A stretch of DNA of 64,000 nt from NCBI RefSeq assembly GCF_005144585.1, contig NZ_SSMQ01000043.1, positions 45,766 through 109,765 of the forward strand, read 5' to 3'. This document shows positions 38,688 to 48,849 of the stretch, one piece after another. The notes below the pieces were generated by a model, which worked only from the letters and a program-made list of their open reading frames with translations, did no database searches and had not been told where the DNA came from. The position numbers and the translations under genes were made by a program. Position 1 is the stretch's first letter, and every line of letters starts with the position of its first letter. This stretch comes from Polyangium fumosum (GTDB taxonomy: Bacteria > Myxococcota_A > Polyangia > Polyangiales > Polyangiaceae).

Positions 38688-39986
38688 GTGCGCACCTTCC
38701 TCCTCCTCGCCCCCTACTTCGCGCCCCAGGCCGCCGTCGGCGCCTACCGCTGGGTCAAGCTCGCGCGCAAGCTCGTCCCGCGGGGCTACCGGCCCGCCGT
38801 CCTCTGCGCGACGTTCCCCGAAGACACGCAAGATCCAGAGCTGCTCCACGCCCTGCCGTCCGAGGTCGTGACGCACGACGCCTACCTCGATCGCCGGATC
38901 CTCGCCGCACGTGACGGCCTCACCGCCCTCGAAAAACGCCTGCGAGGCCCCGCGCCCGACAAGAAGGGCCCGGCGCGCCCCATCGAGGGCCTGAACCCCT
39001 TCCGCGACCTCGGCGACCGCTGCTTGCTCCACGGCCCGCACGCCGCCCGCGAGGCCGTCGCGCTCGGCCGCCGCGAGGGCGCGCGCGCCGTCGTGGTCAG
39101 CGCCGGCCCCTTCTCCTGCCTGCCCGTGGCCGTACACGCCGCCCGCCGCCTCGGCCTGCCGCTCGTCCTGGATTTTCGCGACCCCTGGGGCCTGCACGAG
39201 TCCGGCGCCGCGCCGCCCCAAGGCGCCGCCGAGCGGGGCCGCCATCACGTCGTCGCCGCCCTCGAACACCACATCCTCACACGCGCCGACCACGTCGTCC
39301 TGAACACGCGCCGCGCCCTCGCCGCGTACCAGGAGCGTTACCCCTTCCTCGCGGGGAAATCGTCCTTCGTCCGCAACCATTTCGACGCGTCCCTCTACGA
39401 CCCCGCCCCCGCGTCGCCCGAGCCGCCCGCGCGATTCACGATCCTGCACACCGGCACCCTGCGCGCCGAGACGCGCGTCGACGACATCGGCCAGGCGCTC
39501 CGCCGCATCATCGACCGAGACAAGCTCACGCCCGCGGATCTCGTGCTCCGGCAGATCGGCCGCGCCACAGCATTCGAGCGCGCCGAGGTGGAGCGCATGG
39601 GGCTCTCGGACTTCGTCGACTTCACCCCGCCCATCCCGCAGCGCGCCCTGCTCGGCGAGCTCCGCCGCGCGCACGTGCTGCTTTCCATGGTGGATCCGCG
39701 CGTCGTGTTGCGGATCGCGGCGAAGACGTACGATTACATCGCCTCGGGCATGCCGATCGTCTCCATCACGGAAAACCCCGAGGTCGACGAGTTGCTCGCG
39801 CACCGGCCAGACAACGCGCGCATCCGCCCCGGCGACGTCGACACGCTCGTGGCGTCGCTTGGGGCGCACTTGGAGCGATTTCGCGCGACGCGCGCCCTGC
39901 CCTCGCCTGTCCCGGCGCCGAGCGAGTTTTCCTCGGAGACGGCGGCCGACAGGTTCGCCGCGGTGCTCGATGGCCTCCTGCGGTAG
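38688..39986 (+). CDS. Glycosyltransferase, GT4-like
   Basis: 432 residues, GTG start. The N-terminus FLLLAPYFAPQAAVGAYRW is typical of GT4-type transferases of surface glycans. The middle has LVLDFRDPWGLHESG and NTRRALAAYQERYPF. The C-terminal half (RFTILHTGTLRAETRVDD, LSMVDPRVVLRIAAKTYDYIASGMPIV) carries the nucleotide-sugar region with a lysine in KTYDYIASG. Shares strand with the polysaccharide genes at 31137-33949 but is separated from them by about 4.7 kb. Confidence 0.85.
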   Translation: MRTFLLLAPYFAPQAAVGAYRWVKLARKLVPRGYRPAVLCATFPEDTQDPELLHALPSEVVTHDAYLDRRILAARDGLTALEKRLRGPAPDKKGPARPIEGLNPFRDLGDRCLLHGPHAAREAVALGRREGARAVVVSAGPFSCLPVAVHAARRLGLPLVLDFRDPWGLHESGAAPPQGAAERGRHHVVAALEHHILTRADHVVLNTRRALAAYQERYPFLAGKSSFVRNHFDASLYDPAPASPEPPARFTILHTGTLRAETRVDDIGQALRRIIDRDKLTPADLVLRQIGRATAFERAEVERMGLSDFVDFTPPIPQRALLGELRRAHVLLSMVDPRVVLRIAAKTYDYIASGMPIVSITENPEVDELLAHRPDNARIRPGDVDTLVASLGAHLERFRATRALPSPVPAPSEFSSETAADRFAAVLDGLLR

Positions 39987-40004
39987 GCCGCGCGGCCCGT
40001 TTCC

Positions 40005-41135
40005 TCAGAATCGGCCGCCGAGGTGCGCGCCGCCGCCCGCGACGTGCCCGTGGTGCCCCACGAAGGCCGCGATCGTCGCATGGGCCCCGACGTAGGCCGT
40101 TCCGAGGTTCAGGTCGAGGCCCGACGAGGCGAAGAATTGCAAATCCGGCTCGGCCGCGTGGAGCTTGACGAAGCCGTTGTACGAGGTGTGAAGCATCGTC
40201 CCCATGCCCGCGCGGAGCCAGGGATCGAGGAGGGCGTCCGTCGACCCGTGGACCTCGGCGAACTGGATCAGGCCGAAGGAGTTGTACGTGCAATCGTCCG
40301 AGCTGTCGTCGCCCGTCGTGTAACACGTGTGGCCCGGCCGGGCGACGAACGGCAACACCACAGACCCGCCCAGTCGGACATGCGGGACCACTTCGTACGA
40401 AACATCGACGCCGTAGGTGAACGTGGCCCCGTCACCCGCGAGCGTCCTTCGGTATTCAACGAAGGGGCCCACCTTCCACCGCTCGGGGCGGGGGCGGCGC
40501 GCGAGCGGGTAACGTTCGTCCTCGGTCTCCGGGGTCTTCGCGGGCGAGCGTTTGGGGCCGTCGAACGGAGCGCCGATGCGCGCGCCGCCGCCCACGAGCT
40601 GGGCCTGCTCGCCGGCGAACGCGGACGCCTCGACGTAGCCGCTCAGGAACACCGGGCCCAAGTTGATGTCGAGGCCGGCGGAGGCGAAGGCCGCGATGTC
40701 GGGTCGGGTGAATTGAATCTCCAGCGCGTCGTACCGCGAGGTGTGGAGGAGATGCCCGATGCCGGCGCGGATCCACGGATCGATGTTGAACCCGGGAATG
40801 GCGTGCAGCTCCGCGAAGCCGCGGAGCCCGTACGAGTTGTAGCTGCATTCGCCGAACCCGTACGAGGGGACGTCGCAAGAATCACGCGAGGACGCCCCGA
40901 CCGGGAGCACCAAGGCGCCGCCGATCCGGAGGTATCTCTTCGCCGCGTACGAGAACTCGACGCCGTGCACCAGGGTGCCGCCGCTGCTCTCGACGGCGAC
41001 CGAGTAGGTCCCAAAATGGGCGACCCGAAAGCGGGGAACGTGCGTCTTTCCGGCGGCCCGCGGCGGTTCGGCGGCCGCCGCCGAGGTGATCACCCCGGCG
41101 GCGAGGAACCCAAAAAGAAAGACGACGCTTCGCAT
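40005..41135 (-). CDS. Outer-membrane beta-barrel-like protein with internal duplication
   Basis: 376 residues with a signal peptide (VVFLFGFLAAGVITSAAAA). The two halves are clearly homologous. The first has FSYAAKRYLRIGGALVLP, CSYNSYGLRGFAELH and LDINLGPVFLSGYVEASAFAG. The second has VSYEVVPHVRLGGSVVLP, CTYNSFGLIQFAEVH and LDLNLGTAYVGAHATIAAFVG. Each half has two cysteines and alternating hydrophobic strands. The C-terminal residue is Phe (HLGGRF), a barrel-assembly signal. It is 29 bp downstream-facing of the methyltransferase gene on the same strand. No family name recognised. Confidence 0.75.
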   Translation of the reverse strand: MRSVVFLFGFLAAGVITSAAAAEPPRAAGKTHVPRFRVAHFGTYSVAVESSGGTLVHGVEFSYAAKRYLRIGGALVLPVGASSRDSCDVPSYGFGECSYNSYGLRGFAELHAIPGFNIDPWIRAGIGHLLHTSRYDALEIQFTRPDIAAFASAGLDINLGPVFLSGYVEASAFAGEQAQLVGGGARIGAPFDGPKRSPAKTPETEDERYPLARRPRPERWKVGPFVEYRRTLAGDGATFTYGVDVSYEVVPHVRLGGSVVLPFVARPGHTCYTTGDDSSDDCTYNSFGLIQFAEVHGSTDALLDPWLRAGMGTMLHTSYNGFVKLHAAEPDLQFFASSGLDLNLGTAYVGAHATIAAFVGHHGHVAGGGAHLGGRF

Positions 41136-41164
41136 GGCATGCCCCCGTGGAGGTCTTCACATTG

Positions 41165-41917
41165 TCAGATCCTCCGCGCCTCGGCCAGGAGCGTCAACCC
41201 GCTGTCCGGTCGCCGCGCATGATCCTCGGCGAAATCCGAGATGATCTTGCCCACGGTCCCCAGCGCCGCATACCCGATCCCGTGCAGAGGCATGAGGAAG
41301 GGCGGCAGATCGTCGAGCTTCCACGAGAGCCGCGCCAGCGCGAGCGTGATCGGCGTCGTGAGGATGTAATGGTACCGCTCGAGCTCGAGCCCGGCCCGCC
41401 CGAGTTTTTCGCGCAGGTGGTCCACGGTATAAAAATTGTTTACCGCGTACCTTCGCCGATGTGCCTCGCGCTCCGCGTCCGTGACCTCGGGGTTCGATAG
41501 GCTGTCGGCCGAGAGAAAGAGCTTGCCGCCAGGCCGGAGCACGCGGCTCACGTGTTCGAGCACGCGGTCCTCGTTCCGGAAATGCTCGATGACGCAGAAC
41601 GAGATGACCTTGTCGAAGGAGTCGCGCTCGAAGCCGAGCTCCTCGGCGTCCATGAAATGGTAGTCCGTCCGCTCGCTCTGGTGCTTGCGTTGCGCCTTGG
41701 CGAGACGTTGTTCGTGGATGTCCACGCCCACCACGTGCGCGCCCCGCGCCGCGATGCGGGCGTCGTAATACCCGTCGCCGCAGCCGATGTCGAGGACCCG
41801 CTCCCCGGGCCGCGGGTCCAGCCATTGGAGCAGCGTCGAGCACTCCTCGATGCGGCGGAAATGCCAGTGGGAGAGCGTTTCCATCATCGATACCATGGGG
41901 GTTGTCGTTCCGTTCAT
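41165..41917 (-). CDS. Class I SAM-dependent methyltransferase
   Basis: 250 residues from the ATG at 41917, which has AAGG six bases upstream; the ATG at 41929 is an alternative. SAM motif I is VLDIGCGDGYYDARIA, then VVGVDIHEQRL, FCVIEHFRNEDRVL and VLRPGGKLFLSAD. It looks like a small-molecule or lipid methyltransferase of the UbiE/Methyltransf_11 group. The substrate is unknown. Its stop is 29 bp before the start of the beta-barrel gene on the same strand. Confidence 0.85.
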   Translation of the reverse strand: MNGTTTPMVSMMETLSHWHFRRIEECSTLLQWLDPRPGERVLDIGCGDGYYDARIAARGAHVVGVDIHEQRLAKAQRKHQSERTDYHFMDAEELGFERDSFDKVISFCVIEHFRNEDRVLEHVSRVLRPGGKLFLSADSLSNPEVTDAEREAHRRRYAVNNFYTVDHLREKLGRAGLELERYHYILTTPITLALARLSWKLDDLPPFLMPLHGIGYAALGTVGKIISDFAEDHARRPDSGLTLLAEARRI

Positions 41918-42135
41918 GTCGACCTTCATGCAGAGCAAGACGGATGCCGGAGGGCTGAAACTGCGCAATTCCCCTGGAATCGTGCGCCTCGGCGTCCGCG
42001 CGCGGGGGTGGGTCCCGATGGGGGTGTCGCGCGCATGCCACGGCGCGTCTGTCGTGGTGTCGCCGTTTCTCGACAGGGGCGCTCGTATCCGGTGTCGTCG
42101 CCCCGCCACAGGGGGCGCGCCGGGCTTTCGAAACG

Positions 42136-42172
42136 ACGAAGGCCGCGCCCTTTCGAGCGCGGCCTCCTTCGT
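42136..42172 (-). terminator. Hairpin terminator downstream of the thiolase gene
   Basis: ACGAAGGCCGCGC pairs with GCGCGG and CCTTCGT across a three-base bulge, 20 bp after the thiolase stop. A similar ACGAAGGCC-type stem occurs at 63553-63582, so this may be a common terminator style in the genome. Confidence 0.6.
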
Positions 42173-42192
42173 CCCGGATGGTTTCGGGGCGG

Positions 42193-43371
42193 TCAGTCCT
42201 TGCGGTACATCGTCACGACGCAGGCCCCGCCGAGGCCCAGGTTGTGCTGGAGCGCGACCTTCGCCCCCTCGACCTGGCGCGCCTCGGCCGTGCCGCGGAG
42301 CTGCCAGACGAGCTCGGTGCATTGCGCAAGGCCGGTTGCCCCGAGCGGATGGCCCTTCGAGAGCAGCCCGCCCGACGGGTTCGTCACGTACTTGCCGCCG
42401 TACGTGTTGTTCCCTTCCTCGATGAACTTCTCCGCCTCACCCTCTTTGCAGAGGCCGAGCGCCTCGTACGTCACGACCTCGTTCGCCGTGAAGCAGTCGT
42501 GCAGCTCCACCACCTGCACGTCCTCGGGCCCGAGCCCCGATTTCGCGTAGACCTGGTCGGCGGCGGCCTTCGCCATGTCGTAGCCGATCATCTTGATCAT
42601 GCTGTCGCCGAAGCTCGACGCGTAATCCGTCGTCATCGACTGCGCGGCGATGTAGATGGAGCCGGAGATGCCCTTCTTCCGGGCAAAGTCCTCCGAGCAG
42701 AGGATCGCCGCGGCCGCGCCGCACGTGGGCGGGCAGCACTGGAAGCGCGTGAGCGGGTCGAAGACCTCGGGCGAGGCCATGATCTGCTCGAGCGAGAGCA
42801 CCTCGTTGAACAGGGCAAACGGGTTCTTGCTCGCGTGCTTGCGGGCCTTCTCCGCCACCTTGCCGAACGTCTCGCGCTTCGCGCCGTACTTCCAGCGGTA
42901 TTCGCGCCCCGCGCCGCCGAACATCTGCGCCGTCGGCGGCGACTGGTTGAAGCCCTGCACGCGGTTCATCACGTCCGCGTGCTTGTCCATCGGGCTCGTC
43001 CGATCGCCCCACTTCGAGCCGAGCGCGCCCTTCTCCATCTGCTCGAAGCCGACGACGAGCACACACTCGGCGAGGCCACCCTCGATGGCCTGGCGGCCGA
43101 GGTAGAGCGCCGTCGAGCCCGTCGAGCAGTTGTTGTTCACGTTGATGACGGGGATGCCCGTCAGGCCGACCTCGTAGACCGCCCGCTGCCCGCACGTGCT
43201 GTCGCCGAAGACGTACCCCGCGTACGCTTGCTCGACGTCCTTGTAATCGACGCCCGCGTCCGCGAGGGCCGTGCGCGCCGCCTTCGCGGCCATCACGTTG
43301 TATTCTTCGCTGGCGCCGGGCTTCTGGAACTTCACCATTCCGACGCCGATGACGTTGACTCGCCTGCCCAT
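42193..43371 (-). CDS. SCPx-type thiolase (acetyl-CoA acyltransferase family)
   Basis: 392 residues. Active-site features of the SCP2/sterol-carrier thiolase branch: [13 protein letters not shown] (nucleophilic Cys), [13 protein letters not shown] (His region) and [14 protein letters not shown] (second His). It cleaves 3-ketoacyl-CoA to acetyl-CoA and a shortened acyl-CoA. It starts 29 bp after the stop of the MFE-2-like gene on the same strand. Together the two cover hydration, dehydrogenation and thiolysis of enoyl-CoAs. Confidence 0.9.
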   Translation of the reverse strand: MGRRVNVIGVGMVKFQKPGASEEYNVMAAKAARTALADAGVDYKDVEQAYAGYVFGDSTCGQRAVYEVGLTGIPVINVNNNCSTGSTALYLGRQAIEGGLAECVLVVGFEQMEKGALGSKWGDRTSPMDKHADVMNRVQGFNQSPPTAQMFGGAGREYRWKYGAKRETFGKVAEKARKHASKNPFALFNEVLSLEQIMASPEVFDPLTRFQCCPPTCGAAAAILCSEDFARKKGISGSIYIAAQSMTTDYASSFGDSMIKMIGYDMAKAAADQVYAKSGLGPEDVQVVELHDCFTANEVVTYEALGLCKEGEAEKFIEEGNNTYGGKYVTNPSGGLLSKGHPLGATGLAQCTELVWQLRGTAEARQVEGAKVALQHNLGLGGACVVTMYRKD

Positions 43372-43400
43372 TTGAGCCTCCTTCTGCGAACGCGTCGCGA

Positions 43401-46400
43401 TTAACCCAAGAGCCCCTTCAAGAAATGCAGCCGGTTCGAGGCGATCCGCACGTCGCCGTCGACCCGCAGGCGGCCCGTCTGGAAGAGCCGCGCGTCCTGC
43501 TCCTTGCCTGCCACGAACGCGACGAAGTCCTCCGTCGAGAGCGTGAGCACCGCGGCCGGCTTCGTCGCCCGACCGACCGCCACCGTCGTCTTGCCGCCCG
43601 TGAAGTCGACGTGCCAGTCGCCCTCCGTCAGGCGGAATTCGATCACGGCGTCGACCTCCTTCGCGAGCTCGGGCGACTTCACCAGCCGCTCCTTGAGCGC
43701 ATCAAAGACCGCCGCTGCGCCCGGCCCCTTCGGCGCGGCCGCGGCCTGCGGAGCCGCCTCGGCCTTCCCTGAACCCCCGCCGCTCGCGGCCTTCGCCTTG
43801 TGCGCGGCGATGGCGGCCTTGGCCTGCTCGGGATCGATCTTCTTCATGAAGCCGAGCTTCTGCGAGGCCATGACGTTGCCCGAGATCTTGAGCTTGCCCT
43901 CGAAGTAGAGCTTCTGCGGATCGGCCTGGCCCGTGGCCATCGCGAGCCAATCGGACGACGCGATCTCCAGGACCGTATCGGCCTTGTCCGCGCCCGCGCC
44001 CGGGAAGACCGCGCCCTTGCCATTCTTCAGATCGATCGTCCACGTCGCGTCCGGGCCCTTCAGCTCGAACTGGAAGATGGTCTTCACCTTCTCGACGACG
44101 GCCGGGTTTTTCTCGACGTAATCGCGGATCCCGATGAACACGTCGCCGGCCGGATCCTCGGCCCCCTTCGCGGGCGCCGCCGCCGCCGGAGCCGCCACCG
44201 CGCCGCCGGCCGACTTCGCCTTGTGCGCGGCGATGGCGGCCTTGGCCTGCTCGGGATCGATCTTCTTCATGAAGCCGAGCTTCTGCGAGGCCATGACGTT
44301 GCCCGAGATCTTGAGCTTGCCCTCGAAGTAGAGCTTCTGCGGATCGGCCTGGCCCGTGGCCATCGCGAGCCAATCGGACGACGCGATCTCCAGGACCGTA
44401 TCGGCCTTGTCCGCGCCCGCGCCCGGGAAGACCGCGCCCTTGCCATTCTTCAGATCGATCGTCCACGTCGCGTCCGGGCCCTTCAGCTCGAACTGGAAGA
44501 TGGTCTTCACCTTCTCGACGACGGCCGGGTTTTTCTCGACGTAATCGCGGATCCCGATGAACACGTCGCCGGCCGGATCCTCGGCCGCCTTCGCGGGCGC
44601 CGCCGCCGCCGCCGCCGCCGCGGGCTTTGCCTTCGGCTGGGGGATTTCCTTCCACAACGTGATCGCCGCGTTCGAGATGACGACCTTGTCGCGCTCCTTG
44701 ACCTTGCAGCGGAACACGATGCGCTCGTCGTTCTCCTTCCACATCTCGGTCACCACGGTCTCGCCCGGGAACACGCTGTCCGCGAAGCGCACCTTGATGC
44801 TCTTGAACTTGCGCGCGTCGCCGCCCGCGAACGCGTGGATCACGTGCCGCGCGGCATAACCGAACGTGCAGAGCCCGTGCAGGATCGGCTTCGAGAAGCC
44901 GAACGCCGTGGCGAAGCTCGGGTCGGCGTGCAGCGGGTTCCAGTCGCCGGAGAGGCGATACAAAAGCGCCTGGTTCTCGGGGATCTTCTGCTCGATCGTG
45001 GCGTCCGCCGCGCGCTCCGGCGGGACGTTGATGTCCGACGAAGGCCCACGCTCGCCGCCCCAGCCGCCCGCGCCGCGGATGACGGCCGTGCTCTCGTTGC
45101 GCAGGAGCTCCTCGCCCGACTCGTCCGTGCTGCGGATCTCCGTGACGACCAGCGCGTTCTTGCCCTTGTCCCAGATCTCCTTGACCTTGGCCTTGTGCGT
45201 GAGTTTTCCGTGCGGCGGCAGCGGCCGCATGAGCTCGAGGTATTGCTCGCCGTGCAGGAGCCGATCGAGCCCGTAGTTCATGCCGGGCGCGGTCTTGCCC
45301 TGCTTGGCGAGATCCATCAGGGCCGAGAGCGCCGGCACGACGCCGAACGTCGGCAGCGGGGCGAAGCCCTGCCCGTGCAGCTCGTAGACGTAACGTAGCT
45401 CCTTGTCGTCGAGCGGGTTCTCCGCCGCGCCGACGCCGAGCGCGTAAATCGAGAGATCCCGCTCGTCGTAGCTCGAAGAAACCGCCGGATACTCGTAGCC
45501 GAGCGCCTGATCGACGTCGATGAGGTCATTGCCGCCCTTGGCCGGGCCGGCCTGCACGTTCGCCATGACCGGGCCCATCGACTGGTTGATCTCGGCCGGG
45601 TGCGTGGTCTTGTCGAAGCCGGCGATCGCGCCCCAGCCCTTCTGGATGTCCTCGATCTTGATCTCGCGCCCGAGCCGCACCGTCTTGCCCTCGGCGCGCT
45701 CCCACCGGAGCTTCGCGAAGAAGCCGCCGCCGACCTCGAAGAGCCCGCCCGTCTCCGTCGAGCTCTCATGACACAGGTAGGCCACGAGCGGGCTCACGTA
45801 CTCGGGCTTGAGCGCGTCGATGAGCTCCTTCGGCAGCACGGTCTCCGTCAGGCGCGAGCCCGCGAGCGGCGCGATCGTGTTGACGAGGACGTTCTTCTTT
45901 TTGCCTTCGAGCGCCAGCGTGTTCGAGAGGCCCACGAGGCCGAGCTTGGCCATCGAATAGTTCGCCTGCCCGAAGTTGCCGTAGATGCCGGCCGCCGACG
46001 ACGTGAAGATGATGCGGCCGTAGCCCTGGTCGCGCATGTGCGGCCACGCCGCGTGCGCGACGCGGAAGCTGCCGAGCACGTGCACCCGGTAGATGAGCTC
46101 CCAGTCCTCCTCGGTCATCTTGTGGAACGTGACGTCCCGCAGGATGCCGGCGTTGTTGATCACGATGTCGATGCGGCCGAACGCGTCGATCGCGCTCTGC
46201 ACGATCTTGCCGCCGTTCTCCACCGAATCGTAGTTCGCGACGGCCTCGCCGCCGGCCGCCTTGATCTCGGCGACGACCTTGTCCGCCGCCTCGGAGCTCG
46301 TGCCCCCGCCATGTCGGCCACCGCCGAGATCGTTGACCACGACCTTGGCCCCGCGGCTCGCGAGCAGGAGCGCATGCGCACGCCCGAGCCCGTTGCCCGC

Positions 46401-46448
46401 ACCGGTGACGATCGCAACTTTTCCATCGAAACGAAGCTCGTTCGCCAT
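43401..46448 (-). CDS. MFE-2-like multifunctional protein: SDR dehydrogenase, hydratase 2 and three SCP2 domains
   Basis: 1015 residues. Residues 1-300 are an SDR 3-hydroxyacyl-CoA dehydrogenase ([32 protein letters not shown]). Residues about 315-615 are a MaoC/hydratase-2 double hot-dog with [17 protein letters not shown] (the Asp and His of the catalytic pair) and [13 protein letters not shown]. Three SCP2 domains follow (about 621-745, 761-885, 906-1015), joined by Ala-rich linkers. The layout copies peroxisomal MFE-2 (HSD17B4), which has one SCP2. The first two SCP2 domains are identical, encoded by a recent DNA duplication. Cotranscribed with the thiolase. Confidence 0.93.
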   Translation of the reverse strand: MANELRFDGKVAIVTGAGNGLGRAHALLLASRGAKVVVNDLGGGRHGGGTSSEAADKVVAEIKAAGGEAVANYDSVENGGKIVQSAIDAFGRIDIVINNAGILRDVTFHKMTEEDWELIYRVHVLGSFRVAHAAWPHMRDQGYGRIIFTSSAAGIYGNFGQANYSMAKLGLVGLSNTLALEGKKKNVLVNTIAPLAGSRLTETVLPKELIDALKPEYVSPLVAYLCHESSTETGGLFEVGGGFFAKLRWERAEGKTVRLGREIKIEDIQKGWGAIAGFDKTTHPAEINQSMGPVMANVQAGPAKGGNDLIDVDQALGYEYPAVSSSYDERDLSIYALGVGAAENPLDDKELRYVYELHGQGFAPLPTFGVVPALSALMDLAKQGKTAPGMNYGLDRLLHGEQYLELMRPLPPHGKLTHKAKVKEIWDKGKNALVVTEIRSTDESGEELLRNESTAVIRGAGGWGGERGPSSDINVPPERAADATIEQKIPENQALLYRLSGDWNPLHADPSFATAFGFSKPILHGLCTFGYAARHVIHAFAGGDARKFKSIKVRFADSVFPGETVVTEMWKENDERIVFRCKVKERDKVVISNAAITLWKEIPQPKAKPAAAAAAAAPAKAAEDPAGDVFIGIRDYVEKNPAVVEKVKTIFQFELKGPDATWTIDLKNGKGAVFPGAGADKADTVLEIASSDWLAMATGQADPQKLYFEGKLKISGNVMASQKLGFMKKIDPEQAKAAIAAHKAKSAGGAVAAPAAAAPAKGAEDPAGDVFIGIRDYVEKNPAVVEKVKTIFQFELKGPDATWTIDLKNGKGAVFPGAGADKADTVLEIASSDWLAMATGQADPQKLYFEGKLKISGNVMASQKLGFMKKIDPEQAKAAIAAHKAKAASGGGSGKAEAAPQAAAAPKGPGAAAVFDALKERLVKSPELAKEVDAVIEFRLTEGDWHVDFTGGKTTVAVGRATKPAAVLTLSTEDFVAFVAGKEQDARLFQTGRLRVDGDVRIASNRLHFLKGLLG
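43795..44586. repeat. Direct duplication of ~370 bp (period 423 bp) encoding two SCP2 domains
   Basis: The segment 43795-44164 recurs at 44218-44587 without a visible mismatch. The linker segments between the copies differ. The 423-bp period (141 codons) keeps frame. The absence of synonymous change means the duplication or a gene conversion is recent. Confidence 0.9.
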
Positions 46449-46567
46449 GAGCTGGATCCCTCGCGCGAGAAAGTTTCGCGTACGAAGTATCCGAATTTGT
46501 GAGCGACGTCAATGGTTCGTGTGGACGAGAACGTGCGGAGCCCGTTTGCCAGGGCCGGAGCGATCGG

Positions 46568-47608
46568 TCAGCGCGTGGCGTCGGAGCTATCGAGGGGCTG
46601 GAACGCGGGCACGCCCCCGGCGGCCCAGACGGCGACGATCTTGCCGGGCAGGTCCCACATCGGGCCGAGGTCGAGGTCGGCGCTTCCCGCGAAGCCCTTC
46701 TCCAGCGCATCCAAGAGGGCCGTGTAGGTCGCGTTCAGCGCCTTCTGCGCGGCGTCGAGGTCCGCGCTGCCGCCGGTCGGGTACGTCTTGAACGCGCCGC
46801 CGCGGTTCAGCATGACCTGCGTCATGCGAAAGCGGCCGAAATGGCTGAAGCGGTCCTGGACGTCGGAGCCGTCCTCGGGCCGAAGGTCCGGCTCGATGAA
46901 GGGGCCGACGCTCCCCTCCCCCTGGTCGACGATCGCCTTGATGGCCTTGTCCGCCTGGGCCCGCGCCGTCTGGCTGTCGCCGCCGATCGTCGCGGAGAAG
47001 CCCGTGTAATCGTCGCCCGGGTATTTCGGATCGGCGAACTCGCTCTTTTGCCGGTGATCGGCGTTCGGATCGTAGAGGCTGCTCCAGAGCTGATCCACGC
47101 CCTGCTCGATGGCCTTGTAGAACTGGCCGATGGAGTCGTAGACGTCTTGTGGCCCCTTCGCGGGCCCGTCCGCTTTTGGCTCCGGGGTCTCGATCGCCGT
47201 CATCAAGCGGAGCTGCGCCTCGTTCACCGGCCCGAGCTGCACCGGCACCTTCCCCCCGATCCAGGGCGGGAACCCCTGGTCGTACCGCGGCGCCCACGCG
47301 CCCGTGAGCTTCGGCGAATCCCCCTTCCCGGCGAAGAGCGCATTGTAGAGGTTCGCGGCGATCTCGAGGTGCAACATCTCCTGCACCACGACCGAATAGA
47401 TGTCGTTGAACGCGAGCTGCTCGCGGCTCCGGTTCGGGTTCTTGGGGCTGCGCACGGGCGTGAGCGTCGGCGGGTTCGACGCGCTCGTCCCCGGCACCTG
47501 CAAGGAGTACGCGGCCGTGAGGTAGATCGGGATGGTCCAGAGCTCCAGGTACACGGCCTTCTGGAGGTGATCTCGGAGGGCGTCCGCGGTCCAGGTCCTG
47601 CTCGTCAT
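46568..47608 (-). CDS. Ferritin-like protein related to iminophenyl-pyruvate dimer synthase
   Basis: 346 residues from the ATG at 47608. The start LQKAVYLELWTIPIYLTAAYSL, and YSVVVQEMLHLEIAANLYNAL with its E..H metal ligands, match the ferritin-like IPD-synthase domain (the catalytic part of VioB/RebD). Those enzymes couple two indole-derived imines in bisindole biosynthesis. This protein is far shorter than VioB and no other bisindole genes are nearby, so it is a stand-alone relative of unknown substrate. Confidence 0.8.
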   Translation of the reverse strand: MTSRTWTADALRDHLQKAVYLELWTIPIYLTAAYSLQVPGTSASNPPTLTPVRSPKNPNRSREQLAFNDIYSVVVQEMLHLEIAANLYNALFAGKGDSPKLTGAWAPRYDQGFPPWIGGKVPVQLGPVNEAQLRLMTAIETPEPKADGPAKGPQDVYDSIGQFYKAIEQGVDQLWSSLYDPNADHRQKSEFADPKYPGDDYTGFSATIGGDSQTARAQADKAIKAIVDQGEGSVGPFIEPDLRPEDGSDVQDRFSHFGRFRMTQVMLNRGGAFKTYPTGGSADLDAAQKALNATYTALLDALEKGFAGSADLDLGPMWDLPGKIVAVWAAGGVPAFQPLDSSDATR

Positions 47609-47658
47609 GAAAGAAAGCTCCTTTCGGCGCCGAAGGTACCGGCCGAAAAGAGCTCCGG

Positions 47659-48072
47659 TCAAGCCGCGCGGCGGCTCACCTTCGCGAGGCAATAGAGGAA
47701 GTGGTTGAGCTTGGTACGCGCCTCGGCCGCGACCTCGCGCAGCGCCGCCTCCTCGTCGTCGGCGAGCGCTTCGAGCGGATCCATGATGACCACGATCGTC
47801 CGGCCGTCGTCGTCCTCGTACACGGCGAGATTGCAAGGCAGGAGAATGCCCACGTCCGGATCGGCGATCAACGCCCGGTGCGCGAGGACAGGGTTACACG
47901 CGCCGAAGATCGTGTACCGCCGGAAAGGCACGCCGAGCCGGGCGCGCAGCGTCTCGTCGACGTCGATCCGCGTGAGGACGCCGAATCCGACGTCCTTCAG
48001 GAACTGGGGGATTTTCGCCAGTGCCTCGTCGTACGGGAGGTCGAGTGAAGCGCGGAGATTCGTCCTCGGCAT
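47659..48072 (-). CDS. DUF302 domain protein
   Basis: 137 residues. The whole sequence is the DUF302 fold: YDEALAKIPQFLKDVGFGVLTRIDV, RYTIFGACNPVLAHRALIADPDVGILLPCNLAVYE, with two cysteines and the conserved NP/GACNP turn. DUF302 proteins are small ferredoxin-like dimers of unknown function, sometimes linked to redox or metal handling. RBS GAGGGGGAG. It lies 50 bp upstream of the ferritin-like gene on the same strand, so both may share a transcript. Confidence 0.88.
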   Translation of the reverse strand: MPRTNLRASLDLPYDEALAKIPQFLKDVGFGVLTRIDVDETLRARLGVPFRRYTIFGACNPVLAHRALIADPDVGILLPCNLAVYEDDDGRTIVVIMDPLEALADDEEAALREVAAEARTKLNHFLYCLAKVSRRAA

Positions 48073-48156
48073 GGGCTCCCCCTCGCCCCGAAACGTGGCG
48101 CGCCGCGCCGGCGATCGAAAGGGGACATACGGCCCATTCGAGGACGCGCTCGCTCG

Positions 48157-48849
48157 TCAAGCGCCCCGCGCCCGCGTGATCGTCTCCCGAGCGGCCGCGA
48201 CGAAGCGCGGCGGGAACGTCGCCGGGTCGAGGAAAAACGCCTCGACGCTCGGCACCGCGTTCGGCATGCCCGCCCGCTCGTCGGCCACCGCCGCGACGAG
48301 CAGGTGCCCCGTCCCCCGCGCGAGCCGCGTGTTCGGCAGCCCCGCGGCCGCCGGGAACGCCTCGGCGATGGGCCTGCCCGCGTGCTCCGGCAAGCGGTAT
48401 ATTCGCCGCGCGCGCAGCCCGTCCGCCGCGACGAAGAGCGCGCGATAAAAATCACGCTTCTCCGGCACGGCCCGCGTGAGCTCGCGGCCGAGCACCCGGA
48501 GGTGCTGTTCGAGCAGGAGGCTCGGCATCCCGCGGTTCGAGAGCACCCCGGCGAGCCACTCGACCTGCCGCTTGATCGTGGCCTCGGCGTGCTCGGGCAA
48601 GGTCGCGAGGAACGCGCTGTCGCTGCGCGTGAACCGGACGCCCCGCTCGCCGTACCGGAGCCCGTAATAGGGCGTGAGCCGCAGGGAAATCTTGCCGGCC
48701 CGGAGCGCCGCGTCGATCTCGCGCGGGTCCGTCGGCATCGGCATCATCCCGGCCTCGGCGTTCAGCGGATGCGACCAGGTGGTCTCGGCCGTCTCCCGCC
48801 GGCCGCCGCGCGCCATGCCCCCGCGTGTCCCCATGCCTTCGGTGTTCAC
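48157..48849 (-). CDS. Hypothetical protein coupled to the DUF5995 gene
   Basis: 230 residues, GTG start at 48849 that overlaps the DUF5995 stop (GTGA, 48846-48849). The first 40 residues are Gly/Arg-rich. The rest is globular and helical, with PYYGLRYGERGVRFTRSDSAFL and VEWLAGVLSNRGMPSLLLEQHL as the most conserved-looking stretches. No signal peptide or known motif. The overlap indicates it is made together with the DUF5995 protein. Confidence 0.7.
   Translation of the reverse strand: MNTEGMGTRGGMARGGRRETAETTWSHPLNAEAGMMPMPTDPREIDAALRAGKISLRLTPYYGLRYGERGVRFTRSDSAFLATLPEHAEATIKRQVEWLAGVLSNRGMPSLLLEQHLRVLGRELTRAVPEKRDFYRALFVAADGLRARRIYRLPEHAGRPIAEAFPAAAGLPNTRLARGTGHLLVAAVADERAGMPNAVPSVEAFFLDPATFPPRFVAAARETITRARGA

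Noticed and set aside
38390..38914. Intact 174-aa coiled-coil gene on plus starting at a TTG.
   Set aside because: No RBS, its upstream units are in another frame, and it would overlap the glycosyltransferase gene by over 220 bp; treated as a decayed repeat.
42136..42172. Regulatory RNA or riboswitch.
   Set aside because: Position 20 bp after the thiolase stop and simple stem favour a terminator.
43702..44742. A 346-aa minus-strand repeat protein over the SCP2 region.
   Set aside because: Shadow frame of the duplicated SCP2 segment; its repeat comes from the DNA duplication.
46568..47608. Violacein/indolocarbazole biosynthetic cluster.
   Set aside because: Only a short IPD-like ferritin domain is present, without the oxidase and monooxygenase partners.
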